A DNA stretch of 64,000 nucleotides from Aurelia coerulea (Eukaryota; Cnidaria; Scyphozoa; Semaeostomeae; Ulmaridae), in assembly GCA_039566865.1 (NCBI GenBank), contig CM076944.1, positions 8,516,501 through 8,580,500 on the forward strand. The letters are read 5' to 3'. The notes below the pieces were generated by a model. That model did not search any database. It was not told the DNA's origin and saw only the letters and a list, made by a program, of their open reading frames with translations. Numbering within the stretch: the stretch's first letter is position 1; each line of letters opens with the position of its first letter. Shown here piece by piece: positions 49,822-61,203 of this stretch. Both the position numbers and the translations under genes were made by a program.

Positions 49822-51065
49822 GTTGAAATTTATGCGGAAATGTTAGTTTTGAGAAACAAAGCAATAAACATTGGATATGTAATTCACAACTGCTCTTAAC
49901 TGTTATATGCCTAATCAGAGCTATTTTCAGTGTAATAAATCCTTCAACAGTCTATGCATAGTGAAATTCACTGGGAATTCTTCACTTTTTCTCAATTTTT
50001 CTCTCCTTTTGTTTTCTTTTCTTTGTGAGGCGCACAAATTTCAACCTCTTTCTAAGAACTTTTGCTTTCTGGGATGATGCTTTCACTGACTTTCTGATCC
50101 TAACTGGAAACTTTTTGTAGCTCTACTTTGTCATATGGCTACAAGGATCTATTTCTAATGCTCGGTACAATGTCTCTCTTTATGTTTTCCCTATAGAAAA
50201 CAGACAAATTTCTATTATATACGTGTGTTTTTCAATTATGTGACAACCAGAAAGTACTATTCTTTGCATAAAGTCTCCAAATAAGGCCATGAAGTGACTG
50301 ATCAGGGTTCTGTATTCCCAGACTGCTTTCAATCTCGTGCGCGACCCCAAATTTATAACTTTGCCTTGTAAAGGGAATGCGTTCCCCATGAATTCTTTGT
50401 GGAACAATAGTATATTGTTTAGAAACAAAAGAATATATATATGTTCTCAATATGGAAATGAAACCTTGCAATCTGGTACTCTGTTAGAAAGACAAGTTTG
50501 TCCCTTCCTCTACTGGAATGGAATCATGCTCCTCGTTTGAAATGGGGATTATCTTTTGAAGATTCTCTTTGCAAAAAGCACCATGAATAACCGTCTGGTG
50601 GGCAGTGCTTGTTGTTTGTGCTGGAGATCCTTTGTCTGCTGAGTGGGTCAAATAAATGATTTCTTTGATAACTATTCCATAAAAGTTTTGATAAATATTT
50701 CACTTTGCTGTGCAATCGAAAACAGTTATTTTTGTTATGTTCAGCATCTGGAGTTCTTCTGATGAGATCAATTTTCCTTGAACTAGAAGACAATCAAAGT
50801 CGATCAAAGTAGGCCTAAACAGCAAACGGCCTTGAAGGCCTCTTCAGCAACAGCGATAAACTTCTTGTCTTCTTTTTTCAACTTCTAAATTTGAAACTGG
50901 ATGCAAAATTTGCTTTATCCGATTCTGTGAAATATATTCCTTGGCCGCTCTGGACAGTAAGTAAACAAGTAAATTGAGAATGGAAATGTGTGCAATCGCA
51001 ATCTTTTTTCCTCCACCACCACAGCAACATACTAAACATGGCGAGTTGAGATCAGCTGGTTACGG
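49822..51065. other. No gene seen
   Basis: Minus-strand frames at 50,180-50,428 and 50,524-50,793 are open but resemble no family. No element ends were recognised. Confidence 0.3.
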
Positions 51066-51317
51066 TTATCCAATCAGAGCCGAGAGAAACAAAGGGTCGC
51101 TCTGACCACGAGGAAGTCTTTTGTTCTCCTCATCACTACAAAATGGTGAAATACCTTCAAGGTGGCTCTTCAATGCAAGAAGCAAGCCTGCCATGTGATT
51201 GTCCGAAGAAACAGCTTCAAAATGGTACCTTGCATGAATGTGGGGGTGATCAGTGGCAAAAATGGCGTCAAGGAAGATGTTGGCAATTTCTTTCAAGACA
51301 CAGACCTGAAATTCATG
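51066..51317 (-). CDS. Exon-like open frame of unknown family
   Basis: After a possible acceptor (gaatttcag) the minus strand reads VCVLKEIANIFLDAIFATDH, then IHARYHFEAVSSDNHMAGLL and HLEGISPFCSDEENKRLPRG to a stop. Composition is protein-like (balanced, few low-complexity runs), unlike most frames here. It could be a terminal exon of a host gene or a piece of a transposon gene. No partner exon was found. I do not recognise the family. Confidence 0.3.
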   Translation of the reverse strand, partial: HEFQVCVLKEIANIFLDAIFATDHPHIHARYHFEAVSSDNHMAGLLLALKSHLEGISPFCSDEENKRLPRGQSDPLFLSALIG

Positions 51318-51339
51318 ATTCAGATCGCATAAAAAATAG

Positions 51340-51614
51340 GCCAAAAGTATACCCTGTCCCATAAGAATTTTGCATCTCAAATATAGTGTAGAACGCAATT
51401 TTTGCTTGTAATACCGCGTCACAAAAATTTTGCATCTCAAATATAGTGTAGAACGCAATTTTTGCTTGTGATACCCTGTCGCATACATTTTTACCTATTA
51501 TAATACCCTGTCGCATAATTTTCGTTAGAAAAGGACACCCTGTCGCATAATTTTTACCGTAAAAGGACACCCTGTTGAGCGGCACATCCCGTCAGGTCAA
51601 GTATGGGAGTACCC
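51340..51614. mobile_element. G-run-TIR element, right part only
   Basis: The right end GGGAGTACCCCCCCCCC matches the G-run-TIR family. The interior has two direct copies of a ~60-bp unit (AATTTTGCATCTCAAATATA, then GTAGAACGCAATTTTTGC) and several CCCTGTCGCATAA units. No left G-run end is visible. Confidence 0.6.
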
Positions 51615-51677
51615 CCCCCCACCTGGAGTTGAAGAAAAGATGAAGAGATTGACGTCAAGACAACAGCAGTATTGAAA

Positions 51678-51789
51678 CATGAGATCCTTTTGGTTGATTA
51701 CAAAGTCCGTCCTGAGCTAAGCAATTAAGAAAATCTGAATGTTTATTTCTTCATAACTCGAAATGGTCGTTGATGCTGTTTTTAGCAAA
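51678..51789. repeat. Dispersed repeat, truncated copy D
   Basis: The first ~110 bp of the copy A/B/C family (ACATGAGATCCTTTTGG to GATGCTGTTTTTAGC) is present and then stops. Confidence 0.75.
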
Positions 51790-52386
51790 GCAGTATGGGT
51801 CCTGATATAAAAGGAAAAAATGCCACATGAATTTCCTCATACCCATCTCGTATACTCACGTCACTGCGTTCCGCGAGCAAAAACGCGAGAATAGCGTTTT
51901 CAAAACAACTGAAAAAACGATTGATGAATACAATGTCTATAACGATGTAACGTCAACGTTTACGAAGGTATGCGCTTACGATCATCCACATGAAAACGCG
52001 AAAGCATCGTTTTCAAATGTATTCATTTTGGACAGCGTTTTCGAATGTGTGCGGTCAGGGTAACCTAAAACGCCGTTTACGTGTGGATGCAAGGCGTAAA
52101 CATGGCGTAAACGCATATAAAGATAGTGGTTTATGAAGGTAAACGTATACGTGTGGACGGGGCCTCAATGCTCGAGAAAGATTTTGATTCGTTTGTATTC
52201 TGGCTAACGTTTAATTTAATTTGATTTGATTTAAGAATATGTATGACTCGTGAGTATGGGATCCATAAGATAGGCTCTTCAATATTTATAAAAGGGTGTT
52301 TTCCAATGATTCTTGGTGTCAAAAATTTTTCCACCTCCATTCCCTTGTTATTCCCCCCATCTACTGCCCCCTGCTAAAAGATTTCT
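51790..52386. repeat. GCGTTTTC/GTTTACG-rich repeat
   Basis: Positions about 51,870-52,167 have many AACGC and GTTTAC motifs and end GTGTGGACGGGGCC, the style of an hAT-like terminal repeat. The left end was not found. The remainder is AT-rich without a gene. Confidence 0.4.
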
Positions 52387-52395
52387 GTGTACGGC

Positions 52396-52990
52396 AACAA
52401 GGGCAGATTTTGTAATACAATAGCATGAGTTGCTTTTGTTGACACCTCAATTCAAAGCGATTAAGGATTGCAGACAAAGGACATTCTCTCAACCAGTAAT
52501 TCAAAACAAAACAAAGCCGCAAATGTTTCTTTGAAACCCAGGTAGCTAGCTCACTCGTTCTGCATTCCAGAAGTTGGTTTTAAGGGCAAACATGAGATCG
52601 AAAGAAGAAGGATGCATCTACACATCTGCCGCGGGCACTTTATTTGTTTGGTTCACAAGCCGTTTAGGAGGCGATTCAATTCTTTTATTTTTTTGGGTGT
52701 TATCAAAACATTTACTGCTCAGCTTCTTGACCAAAGAAATAAAATGCCCGCGGCAGATGTGTAGATATATCCTTCTTCTTTCGATCTATGCTCATGTTTG
52801 CCCTTAAAAACAATTTCTGGAATGCACAACGAGCGTGCTAGCTACCTGGGTTTCCGAGAAACTTTTGCGGCTTTGTTTGTTTTGAATTACTCGTTGAAAG
52901 AATTTCCTTTGTCTGTGATCGCTAATCGCTTTGAATTGAGGTGTCAACAAAAGCAACTCATGCTATTGTATTACAAAATCTGCCCTTGTT
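52396..52990. mobile_element. Foldback element AACAAG-family, copy 2
   Basis: The arms of about 240 bp begin AACAAGGGCAGATTTTG. The flanks GTGTACGGC and GTGTACGTC agree at eight of nine positions. The central part includes CCCGCGGCAGATGTGTAG on both arms. Frames across it are palindrome artefacts. Confidence 0.85.
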
Positions 52991-53045
52991 GTGTACGTCC
53001 TTGTATGAAATCTGGGTCCTCTGATACCTGACTGCTAGTCTAATC

Positions 53046-53644
53046 AACAAGGACAGATTTTGTAAGACAATAGCATGAGTTACACTTTTGACACCTGAAT
53101 TCAAAGCAATTAGCGATTGCCAACAAAGGAAATTCCCTCACCCATAAATTCAAAACAAACAAAGCCGCAAATGTTTCTCTGAAACCTAGGTAGCAAGCGC
53201 GCTCGTTGTGCATTCCAGAAATTGTTTTTAAGAGCAAACATGAGCATAGATCGAAAGAAGAAGGATATTTCTAAATATCTTGCTCGGGCATTTTACTTCT
53301 TTGGTTCAGAAGCCGAGCAGTAAGTGTTTTCATTACACCCAAAAAAATTGAAGAATTGAATCGCCTCCCAATCGGCTTCTGAACCAAATAGATTGAATGC
53401 CCAAGGCAGATATGTAGATATATCCTTCTTCTTTCGATATATGCTTATGTTTGCTTTGAAAAACAATTTCTGAAATGCACAACGAGCGAGCTAGCTATCT
53501 GGGTTTCAGAGAAACTATTACGGCTTTGCTTGTTTTGAATTAATGGTTGAGTGAATTTTCTTTGTCTGCGATAGCTAATCGCTTTTAATAGCAGTGTCAA
53601 TCAAAATCAACTCCTACAATTGTCTTACAAAATTTGTCCTTGTT
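53046..53644. mobile_element. Foldback element AACAAG-family, copy 3
   Basis: The arms begin AACAAGGACAGATTTTG. The flanks AGTCTAATC and AGTCTAATA agree at eight of nine positions. It sits 55 bp after copy 2. Confidence 0.85.
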
Positions 53645-53658
53645 AGTCTAATATTTTC

Positions 53659-53830
53659 ATGTCGTTGTGGCGCAGTGGTGTAATCCTCTGACTTTGCAGC
53701 CAGAACAGTCAGGCGGAGTGGGTTCAATACCCGGTAGGACCCCACCACTTGAGCGTCATGACAAGGGGTCGCGGACTCGATTAGGTCTGCCCTATTTCTG
53801 CGATCCAAGCGCTTGGCGCTGAAAAACGCA
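53659..53830 (+). mobile_element. tRNA-derived SINE-like unit
   Basis: A tRNA-like head has an A box TGGCGCAGTGG (53,668-53,678) and a B box GGTTCAATACC (53,721-53,731), 42 bp apart, as in RNA polymerase III promoters. The anticodon arm and acceptor do not fold into a normal tRNA. About 100 bp of unrelated body (GGGGTCGCGGACTCGATTAG, GCGCTTGGCGCTGAAAAACG) follows, as in SINEs. No A-rich tail remains. It lies exactly between foldback copies 3 and 4. Confidence 0.6.
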
Positions 53831-53839
53831 ACTTCACAT

Positions 53840-54456
53840 AACAAGGACAGATAATGTTACAATAGATCTCGCTACTTTTCATTGACACCCAGATACAAAG
53901 CAATTTGTGATTGCAGACAAAGGGAATTCCATGCTCGGTTGGTTAAGACATAAACAAAAACAAAGCAAGCCGCAAAAATTGCCCTGAAATTCGGGTCGCT
54001 AGCGCGCTCGTTGTGCATTCCAGAAATGGTTTTTAAGAGCAAACATTAGCACATATGGAAAGAAGAAGGATATATCTAAACTTCTACCACGGGCATTTAA
54101 TTTATTTTGTGCAGAGGCCAATTGGGAGGGGATTCAATTCTCGTACTTTTTAGGTGTAATTAAAACACTTACTGCTCAGCCTCTGTACGAAAAAATAAAA
54201 TGCCCGAGGCAGAAGTTTAGATATATCCTTCTTCTCTCGATATGTGCTAATATTTGCTTTTTAAAACCATTTCTGGAATGCACAACAACCGAGCTAGCGA
54301 CCCGAGTTTCAGGGCAATTTTTGCGGCTTGCTTTGTTTTTGTTTATGTCTTGACCAACCGAGCATGGAATTCCCTTTGTCTGCAATCACAAATTGCTTTG
54401 TATCTGGGTGTCAATAAAAAGTAGCGAGTCCTACTGTAACATTATCTGTCCTTGTT
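53840..54456. mobile_element. Foldback element AACAAG-family, copy 4
   Basis: The arms begin AACAAGGACAGATAATG. The 9-bp duplication ACTTCACAT is perfect (53,831-53,839 and 54,457-54,465). It is inserted at the 3' edge of the SINE-like unit. Confidence 0.9.
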
Positions 54457-54465
54457 ACTTCACAT

Positions 54466-55097
54466 TCACCTTCACGCTTCACGGCACTTGACGCAACCTC
54501 GGGGGCAGTAATGATATCTAAATATATTTCTTAGAAACTAAGAATTTTGGCCACTACCAAAAGTTTCTTTAAAAATATTAGCTGAGGGGTGCGATTGGAA
54601 ATAGGGATTTTGGAAATTATTTTATGCAATGCAAAATATACACCGGAATTGGAATCGGAAGCGGAGCGCAAATGGTCTAGTCCACAAAAACGAGAAAGGG
54701 ATGGATGTGACAGAGGTAATATGAAGACAAAAGTAATGACAACAATATGAATGATAATGATAAGAACAATAACAACAACAACAACACTTCACTAGATCTT
54801 CTAACGTAAACGTAACTAAAATAATTGCAACACATGAACTCAAATAAATCAACAATACTAAAGTCAACAAAATGAAACTAGAATTACTGTAAATAGTCAA
54901 TTAAAGTGCATAAAACTGAATTTTTGAAGTCAAACTGCCATCAAACCAGAGATGTTAAACCATGCTTCACATCATTCTCTGCAAAATATGAAATTTTCAA
55001 AATCTGAGGTATGATCATAGAATAAACTTGATATAACACACCTTGTGCGTGATGTAAAATTGATAGAGAATCAACCACCAGAAGATACTAATGAACA
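54466..55097. other. No gene seen
   Basis: It includes a small TTAGAAACTAAGAATTTTGG fragment of the dispersed repeat (54,530-54,590) and a CAACAA/GATAAT simple-sequence stretch near 54,740-54,790. Confidence 0.35.
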
Positions 55098-55236
55098 CAG
55101 CTATCAACGATGTCCAATTAGAGGTGACACTGCCGTCCAGCTAAAACTAACCAGTGTGTCTAGTTAAAATTACGCATTCTGTCCAGTTAACATTAGCAAT
55201 TATATTTAGTTAAAAAGCATTACTCTCCAGTTGAAG
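55098..55236. repeat. ~140-bp satellite, left remnant
   Basis: Blocks GAGGTGACACTGCCGTCCAG, CTAACCAGTGTGTC and TGTCCAGTTAACATTAGC match the array at 59,051-61,090. The array was split by the element at 55,237-59,050. Confidence 0.85.
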
Positions 55237-55589
55237 GTGGGTCCATTATAGGGGGTCCGATATCCGCATAACCGCGCCTTTTTTGCTCCGATATTCGTTA
55301 ACCGTGCAATTTTTTCGGCAATATCCGTAACCGCAGCGATTCGGTTTATATGTTCCAAAATATTGCAATAGTGATTTGCGTTAATGAAGTTTTCTGTTGT
55401 CAGGCAGATGCAATCTTTTCCTACGAGAATTTCGAGCCAATTTGTTAAAAAGGAGCACCCTTTTATAACAGTGCTAATAACTAATTCAGAAGAATTCATT
55501 GAAGCAGGTCATTGTAAAATTTGTGATCAATTCTCCCTATCTCGAAACATCGTATCCAAAACATTGATGTTCGTTGACGGAGAAGTTTG

Positions 55590-58500
55590 TTATATATAGA
55601 AAAGTAAAGACAGCTGTCCTGGAACGATATATGATAGGTGTATTTTTGTGAAATAAAACTTGATTGCTATCTTTTTCCCATGAAAAATACAGGAAATACC
55701 AAAAGTGGACCACCTGAATCTGCAATAAATCCCATGTCTCTTGCCTGCGCACTTTTCAGTCAAAAAACTTTCCATTGAACCTAATTGTTCTATCAAACCT
55801 TGATCTGGAGCCAACGAGAAAAAACTCTTCTTCTGCCATTTGTGCTCTATCATCGTACCTATCTTGATTTTCATTAACATCTCTGATAACTTCTTCATCT
55901 TCAGTCTCAACTGAATCATACTCGTCCGAGCTGCCATTTTCTTCAATATCGCTGCTGCATATCTACTCTTACCACTATCTCCTCCTCAGTCTCTATTCTC
56001 TGGTCTCCATTATCCGGAATTTGTTCAGCAGTTCTCAGATTGACCACCTCCACTGGCAGGTTGGCGTTATTGTAACAAAAAGATGGAAAGGTCCCAGCTT
56101 TCACCATTGTGGTCTCCTGACGTCCAGTTCGTTGTATGTATGTATGTATGTATTATGAATATTTTAAAAGGATATGTACATTTCAGCTTAATAAAAAACT
56201 GCTATCAACATGTGTCCTTTAAAATCTAAATAAAGCGAACATAAAGACATTAAAATGAACAAGTAAATAAGTAGAGATACACTAACAATTCAATCCAAGC
56301 CTATAAAATGTCATGCGATGTAAAATTTACTTAAAAAATGAAATTACTTTGTCCTCAAAATCATCTGCACTTTCTCTTATATCTTTAGGGGGCGAGTTGT
56401 ATAATCTTGCACCCATAAAGAAAAATCCATCCTTAGCAAACTCTAGTTTGACTCTGGGAACGTGTAAAAGAATATTACCGTTCCTTGTCCTCACTTTATG
56501 TTCGTTGATCATGAAATAATCCTGAAAGTTTGTACATACATTTCCATTTAGATACTTTCTCACCAGTAAAATAGCATGCTTATCGATTTCTTTAAGTCGA
56601 CTGTCTTTGATTTCAATATAGAGGAGGCTCGTGCCTCTATCGATTTCAATTTCTTAAGCTGGGTCCTCGTTAGGTTCAACTGAACGATGCAGTTGTACAT
56701 AAGGGCTTGAATGATGGCGCTCGTGTAGACAGCGTTTGCCGCTTTAATGGTCATTAACGGCTTCAACTGGCGCAAGAGGCCAAGTTTAGATGACTTTTTC
56801 TTGTACTTCTGGTCAAAATTTGCAGTGAGATTGAGTTGTTGATCCAGAATGGTATCAAGATATTTATAGGACTGAGTAGAATTGATCTTTGTGCCATTCC
56901 AAAACAGGTTTAGATCTCTCGAATCGGGTGCAACAGTTGCTATACGCTTTGAAGTGCCAAGCAACATGCACTCCGTCTTACCCTTCTTTAGATTGATGAT
57001 GAGATCGTTACAAGAAAGGTACGTAGATATCGAGGCGAGGTCTTCGTTTAAGTTCTCTTCTATTTCATCAATGGATTTTGATGACAGGTATATCACTGTG
57101 TCATCTGCAAACTGAACGACATTACTGTGATGGAGGCAGTCTTCGAAGTCATTGAAAAACAGCAAGAACATGATGGGGCCTAAGATGGAACCCTGAGGAA
57201 CTCCACACGTTAAATGATGGGGATCTGAAAGTTCTTGACCCAACTTAACAAATTGTGATCTCTGAAACAGATAATCTGTAACCAAATGAGGGCTGATCCA
57301 TTGACTCCATATCACTTCATTTTTTCAAGCAGCCTACCGTGGTCCAGCGTGTCAAATGCTTTAGACAAGTCCAAGTAGACAGCTCCGGAAAGTAGTCCTT
57401 TATCACCTGATCTTCTGATAGAATCAACAAAAAGAGCTGTTGCAAGTTCAGTGGAACGTTTGCTACGGTACCCAAATTGCTTATCAGTTAGCAGTCTGAC
57501 TGACCGCTCTTCTGTATATTTGAAAAGTCAATTAGCCTTTGGATGTTCTCCTTCCTCGTCTGTTTCACGGGAGGGGGCTTTAATCTTGGATACTGAGCCC
57601 TCTGGAACGGGGTACCAGCTTTTCATATGAGTGAAGTAGTGCACACTCCAATGAGATAATCGTTTCAGGCTTTCTTTTATGCAGTCTCCAAATGATTGAC
57701 AATGTTGCAGCATTGACATTACTGTCATCTTATAATGGGTTGTGGCATGAAAATGTTCAGCATCGAGAGTCAAACAGCTTTGTAAATTGCATCTGTTGTA
57801 CCCATAAAGATCAGTGATATCAATTAGGCGGCTCAGTTCCCATTCAACTATTCGAACTGACTCGACAGTTTCACTGGCAACATTTCCTTCAGGACTATTT
57901 AAATTTGTCGGTCATTTTCTTGTGGTTATGTCTTGAACTATGGCTTCTTCGCTTTTCCCCAGAACTAACCTACATTTTTCAACAAGATGCATTGCTGACT
58001 TCAGGTCATACTTGTGGTATTTTGCACCTATTTTGTCGACAGAAAATGCCTTGTAGACTCTTCCCACAGCTTCTAGAAACTCAATTGTATTGGAGATGGG
58101 CGAAATGACTTGAACAGTTGTAGAAGTGACATCTGTTGCATACACAACATTATCGATTTAAACTGCAAGGCGACAGGGCTGCCAAAATCTGCATTCAGTA
58201 GGCCCATCCACACTAACTGATTGCCCATTACCTGCAAAGTGCTCAGTCACATTTGATGTAGGATGGTACTGGAAGATCTTGTGATGTATTGTATCCGTAA
58301 ATACAACATTGAACTCTTGCTCTAACTTGGAATGGGCTAATATCATCTCTAACCCTGTCAATCACATTTTTGACCTCACCTTCTGCACTTAAACTAACCG
58401 CATCAATTCCTGTCGACATTACAACGTATAACAAATTCTCAACCACATACAAGCTTGATACAGAGCCCCAATGACTGCCATATGAACAAACCTGACTTGC

Positions 58501-59002
58501 AGAGCCACGAATTCCAACACCATCGTGCGTGATTGAGATTGAAAGAATTGCCTTTCTCTGCAAGCTACGTAAATTAATTTGCTATTTACAGGACCGATTG
58601 CCAAGAATCATAGTTGATTTTCTGAAGGCTGAAGTTGCCAAAGGTTCAAATCATTGATTGCAAAACCTTTTGCAACAGACTCATCTTTGACCCGTTTCTT
58701 CTCTCTGAACAACCTTTCTTTCATTTGCTGGACAGTGCCATTGGCTCATTATACGTTCATAAGTAAACCTTTTTCTAAATTCTGCGTTTCCTACAGCCCG
58801 TCATATACACCCATGAAACAAATCTAATCAAACCGGAACGAGAAAGTTCCAAAGTGAGTTCGTCTTCACCAATCCTGGTATTCTGCCAATCGAATTGGCC
58901 CAATCCGGTATCCGCTCTCCAGCAAAAAGTTTTTCCGCAACCGCAAGGGATTTCGTTAACCGTTAACCGCACTTTGATTTGCAAAATATCCGCTAACCGC
59001 AC
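55590..59002 (-). pseudogene. Decayed propeller-like gene carried by the transposon
   Basis: Minus-strand pieces in order: a Cys/Lys-rich start (58,775-59,002), LSISITHDGVGIRGSASQVC and GSVSSLYVVENLLYVVMSTG (58,243-58,563), then SVDGPTECRFWQPCRLAV and MYATDVTSTTVQVISPISNT (57,912-58,361), DLKSAMHLVEKC, LDAEHFHATTHYKMTVMS with SLKRLSHWSVHYFTHMKSWY (57,528-57,773), and an acidic tail (55,590-56,130). The repeated V-VYATD/LLYVV pattern suggests NHL-type beta-propeller blades. From memory, a multi-copy predicted protein family of cnidarians has the same order; not verified. Frame shifts, stops and a LINE insertion (56,133-57,535) show it is dead. Confidence 0.5.
56133..57535 (-). mobile_element. 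Decayed LINE inside the 3.8-kb transposon
   Basis: The minus strand reads RLLTDKQFGYRSKRSTELAT, AVYLDLSKAFDTLDHGRLLE, a stop/shift, CGVPQGSILGPIMFLLFFND, VVQFADDTVIYLS (catalytic F-ADD), then a separate C-terminal frame FFFMGARLYNSPPKDIRESA ending at 56,327. The 3' tail is a (TACA)n run at 56,133-56,155. It lacks the 5' half including the endonuclease. It differs from the 39.7-kb LINE. It is inserted in the propeller-like pseudogene and is therefore younger than that copy. Confidence 0.8.
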
Positions 59003-59050
59003 TCAAATTTAGGCCAAATTCGCATAACCGCGAAACTATAATGGACCCAC

Positions 59051-59689
59051 TTGAAGCTAACAACGACGTTCAGTTAGAGGTAACACTGCCATCCAGCTAC
59101 AACTGACCATTGTGTCCAGTTAAAATTACGCATTCTGTCCAGTTAAATCTAACAAATATGTCCACTTGAAAAACTAATAATGCTCTTTAGTTGAAGCTAA
59201 CAACGACGTTCATTTAGAGGCAACACTGCCATCCAGCTAAAACTAACCAGTGTGTCCAGTTAAAATCACGCATTCTGTCCAGTTAAATCTAACAAATATG
59301 TCCACTTGAAAAACTAATAATGCTCTTTAGTTGAAGCTAACAACGACGTTCATTTAGAGGCAACACTGCCATCCAGCTAAAACTAACCAGTGTGTCCAGT
59401 TAAAATTACGCATTCCGTCCAGTTAAATCTAACAAATATGTCCACTTAAAAACTAATAATGCTCTCCAGTTGAAGCTAACAACGACGTTCATTTAGAGGC
59501 AACACTGCCATCCAGCTAAAACTAACTGTTGTGTCCAGTTAAAACTATGCATTCTGTCCAGTTAAAACCAGCAATCATGTCCAGTTAAAACTGATAGTGC
59601 TGTCCAGTTAAGCTAGCAACGACGTTCAGTTTAGAGGTAACATTGCTGTCCAGCTGAAACTAACTGTTGTGTCCAGTTAAAACTGATAG
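59051..59689. repeat. ~140-bp satellite array
   Basis: The landmark CAACGACGTT falls at 59,061, 59,201, 59,341, 59,480 and 59,618 (period 138-140). Each unit is made of shorter ~27-bp variations of TGTCCAGTTAAAACTAGCAA. It continues at 60,757 after the hAT insertion. Confidence 0.9.
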
Positions 59690-60748
59690 CAGTGGCGGCT
59701 GGTGAGGTAAATACTTGGTGGGGCAAAAGTGGGAAGAAGTGGGGTCTGGGGGCGTAGCCCCAGAAAATTTTTTTGTGACCACGCCCTTCAAACGCTCGGA
59801 AAATGCTGGCAACGCCCTTTTCGATACATTTTCTAGAAACTTTCTGTAGAAACTTGGCATATCAAGTTTTCATTCTGCAGTTCAGGGCTTGCTTACTTAC
59901 GGCAGAATACTTCGAAAGATATTTCCTTGCCTTCCTTTGTTTTGATCTCAAATTTGTAAGAAGTGCTATTTCTCTCTGAAGAATGCAACAAACATTTTAA
60001 ATCGCAACAAAATAGACATCAGTGCAACAAGCAAAGAGGCAAGGATACGAAACAGTGGCCGTAGGCCCTCCAAAAACTCGCTGCAACCTTTAAGCCAGTC
60101 TTAGTCTTACCTTGAATACGAGCTCCTTGTAAATCCACGCGATGATTACTTCAACTGAAATTCTGGGCAATCTGCTGGCCCAAACGTTTTACTTCTAATT
60201 TCTCTTCGTGACTTTGTCTACTCTTTGTCTATCACATTTCGATCGTTCTTTGACAACAACAGGCCTACGAAACTACGAAATGTTTGAAGCACCGATGGAT
60301 GTTGCTGTTGTTGAGTGGGGAGGGCAAATTGATTTCTGCCCATATTTTGCGAAAATTGACCAATCAGCTAACTTCATGGAATGACGAAAACCACGAAAAC
60401 ACTGTAGTGCGCATGACAACAAGGATCTGAGAGGGGCAGAAAAAACTTTGCCCAGAAACACGGAAACAAAGAGAAAGAAGGTCAAAGAAATCGCAGCGTC
60501 TCTGATAGCCTCAAAGAGAAGCCGATTCTATCAATATCGAAAGACATTAGACGTCACTTATCAATAGAAACAACGACGCCACGCCCACACCTTTGATAGG
60601 GCTCACACAACAAGTTCCAATACAGTGCCGATGTTTTATTCGAATCAAACACAAAATTAGTTGATGATTTTGTGAAAATTTTTTACTTTTCTTTGAGATT
60701 TGCTGGTGGGGCACTGCCCCAAGTGCCCTATAGCACCAGCCGCCACTG
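59690..60748. mobile_element. hAT-like non-autonomous element, 1,059 bp
   Basis: The 15-bp ends CAGTGGCGGCTGGTG are perfect. The 8-bp duplication ACTGATAG lies at 59,682-59,689 and 60,749-60,756. The subterminal block CCACGCCCTTCA is at 59,779. Frames inside are short and unrecognised. It split the satellite. Confidence 0.9.
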
Positions 60749-60756
60749 ACTGATAG

Positions 60757-61090
60757 TGCTGTCCAGTTAAGCTAACAACGACGTTCAGTTAGAGGCAACA
60801 CTGCCATCCAGCTGAAACTAACCATTGTGTCCAGTTAAAATTAGCAATTATGTTTAGTTAAAGCTAATAATGCTGTCCAGTTAAAGCTAACAACGACGTT
60901 CAGTTAGAGGTAACATTGCTGTCCAGCTGCAACTAACTGTTGTGTCCAGTTAAAACTATGCATTCACGTCCAGTCAAAACTAGCAATTATGTCCAGTCAC
61001 AACTAGCAATTATGTCTAGTTAAAACAACTAAAAAAGGTCCAGTAAAGCTAAAAAAGATGTTCAGCTAGAGGTAACACTGCCGTCCAAAA
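60757..61090. repeat. ~140-bp satellite array, right part
   Basis: Continuation of 59,051-59,689, with CAACGACGTT at 60,776 and 60,891 and more irregular units (TATGTCCAGTCACAACTAGC). It fades out near 61,090. Confidence 0.85.
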
Positions 61091-61203
61091 CATAAAAAAT
61101 CCAGTCAATGAAAATATGAAATAGCATGAAGCTCTGTACAGTCAAGTGAAATACAGAGTAACCATTTTTGTGATCATTTTTGAAGAATTGAAGCATTAAT
61201 AAA

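Larger units (their letters stand above)
55237..59050. mobile_element. 3.8-kb DNA transposon, TIR GTGGGTCCATTATAG, 6-bp TSD
   Basis: A perfect 15-bp TIR is flanked by TTGAAG (55,231-55,236 and 59,051-59,056). The satellite supplies the empty site CTCCAGTTGAAGCTAACAAC (59,465-59,484). Both ends carry several copies of a TAACCG motif (CATAACCGCG, GTTAACCGT, GCTAACCGCAC), all on the plus strand. It contains a decayed gene (minus) and a later LINE. I cannot name the superfamily; 6-bp duplications are uncommon. Confidence 0.8.

Noticed and set aside
52574..53237. Several 65-77-codon frames on both strands
   Set aside because: They are mirror images produced by the foldback arms and repeat between copies with no coding conservation.
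53659..53740. Functional tRNA gene
   Set aside because: The A and B boxes are good, but the anticodon and acceptor stems do not form properly and SINE-like sequence follows.
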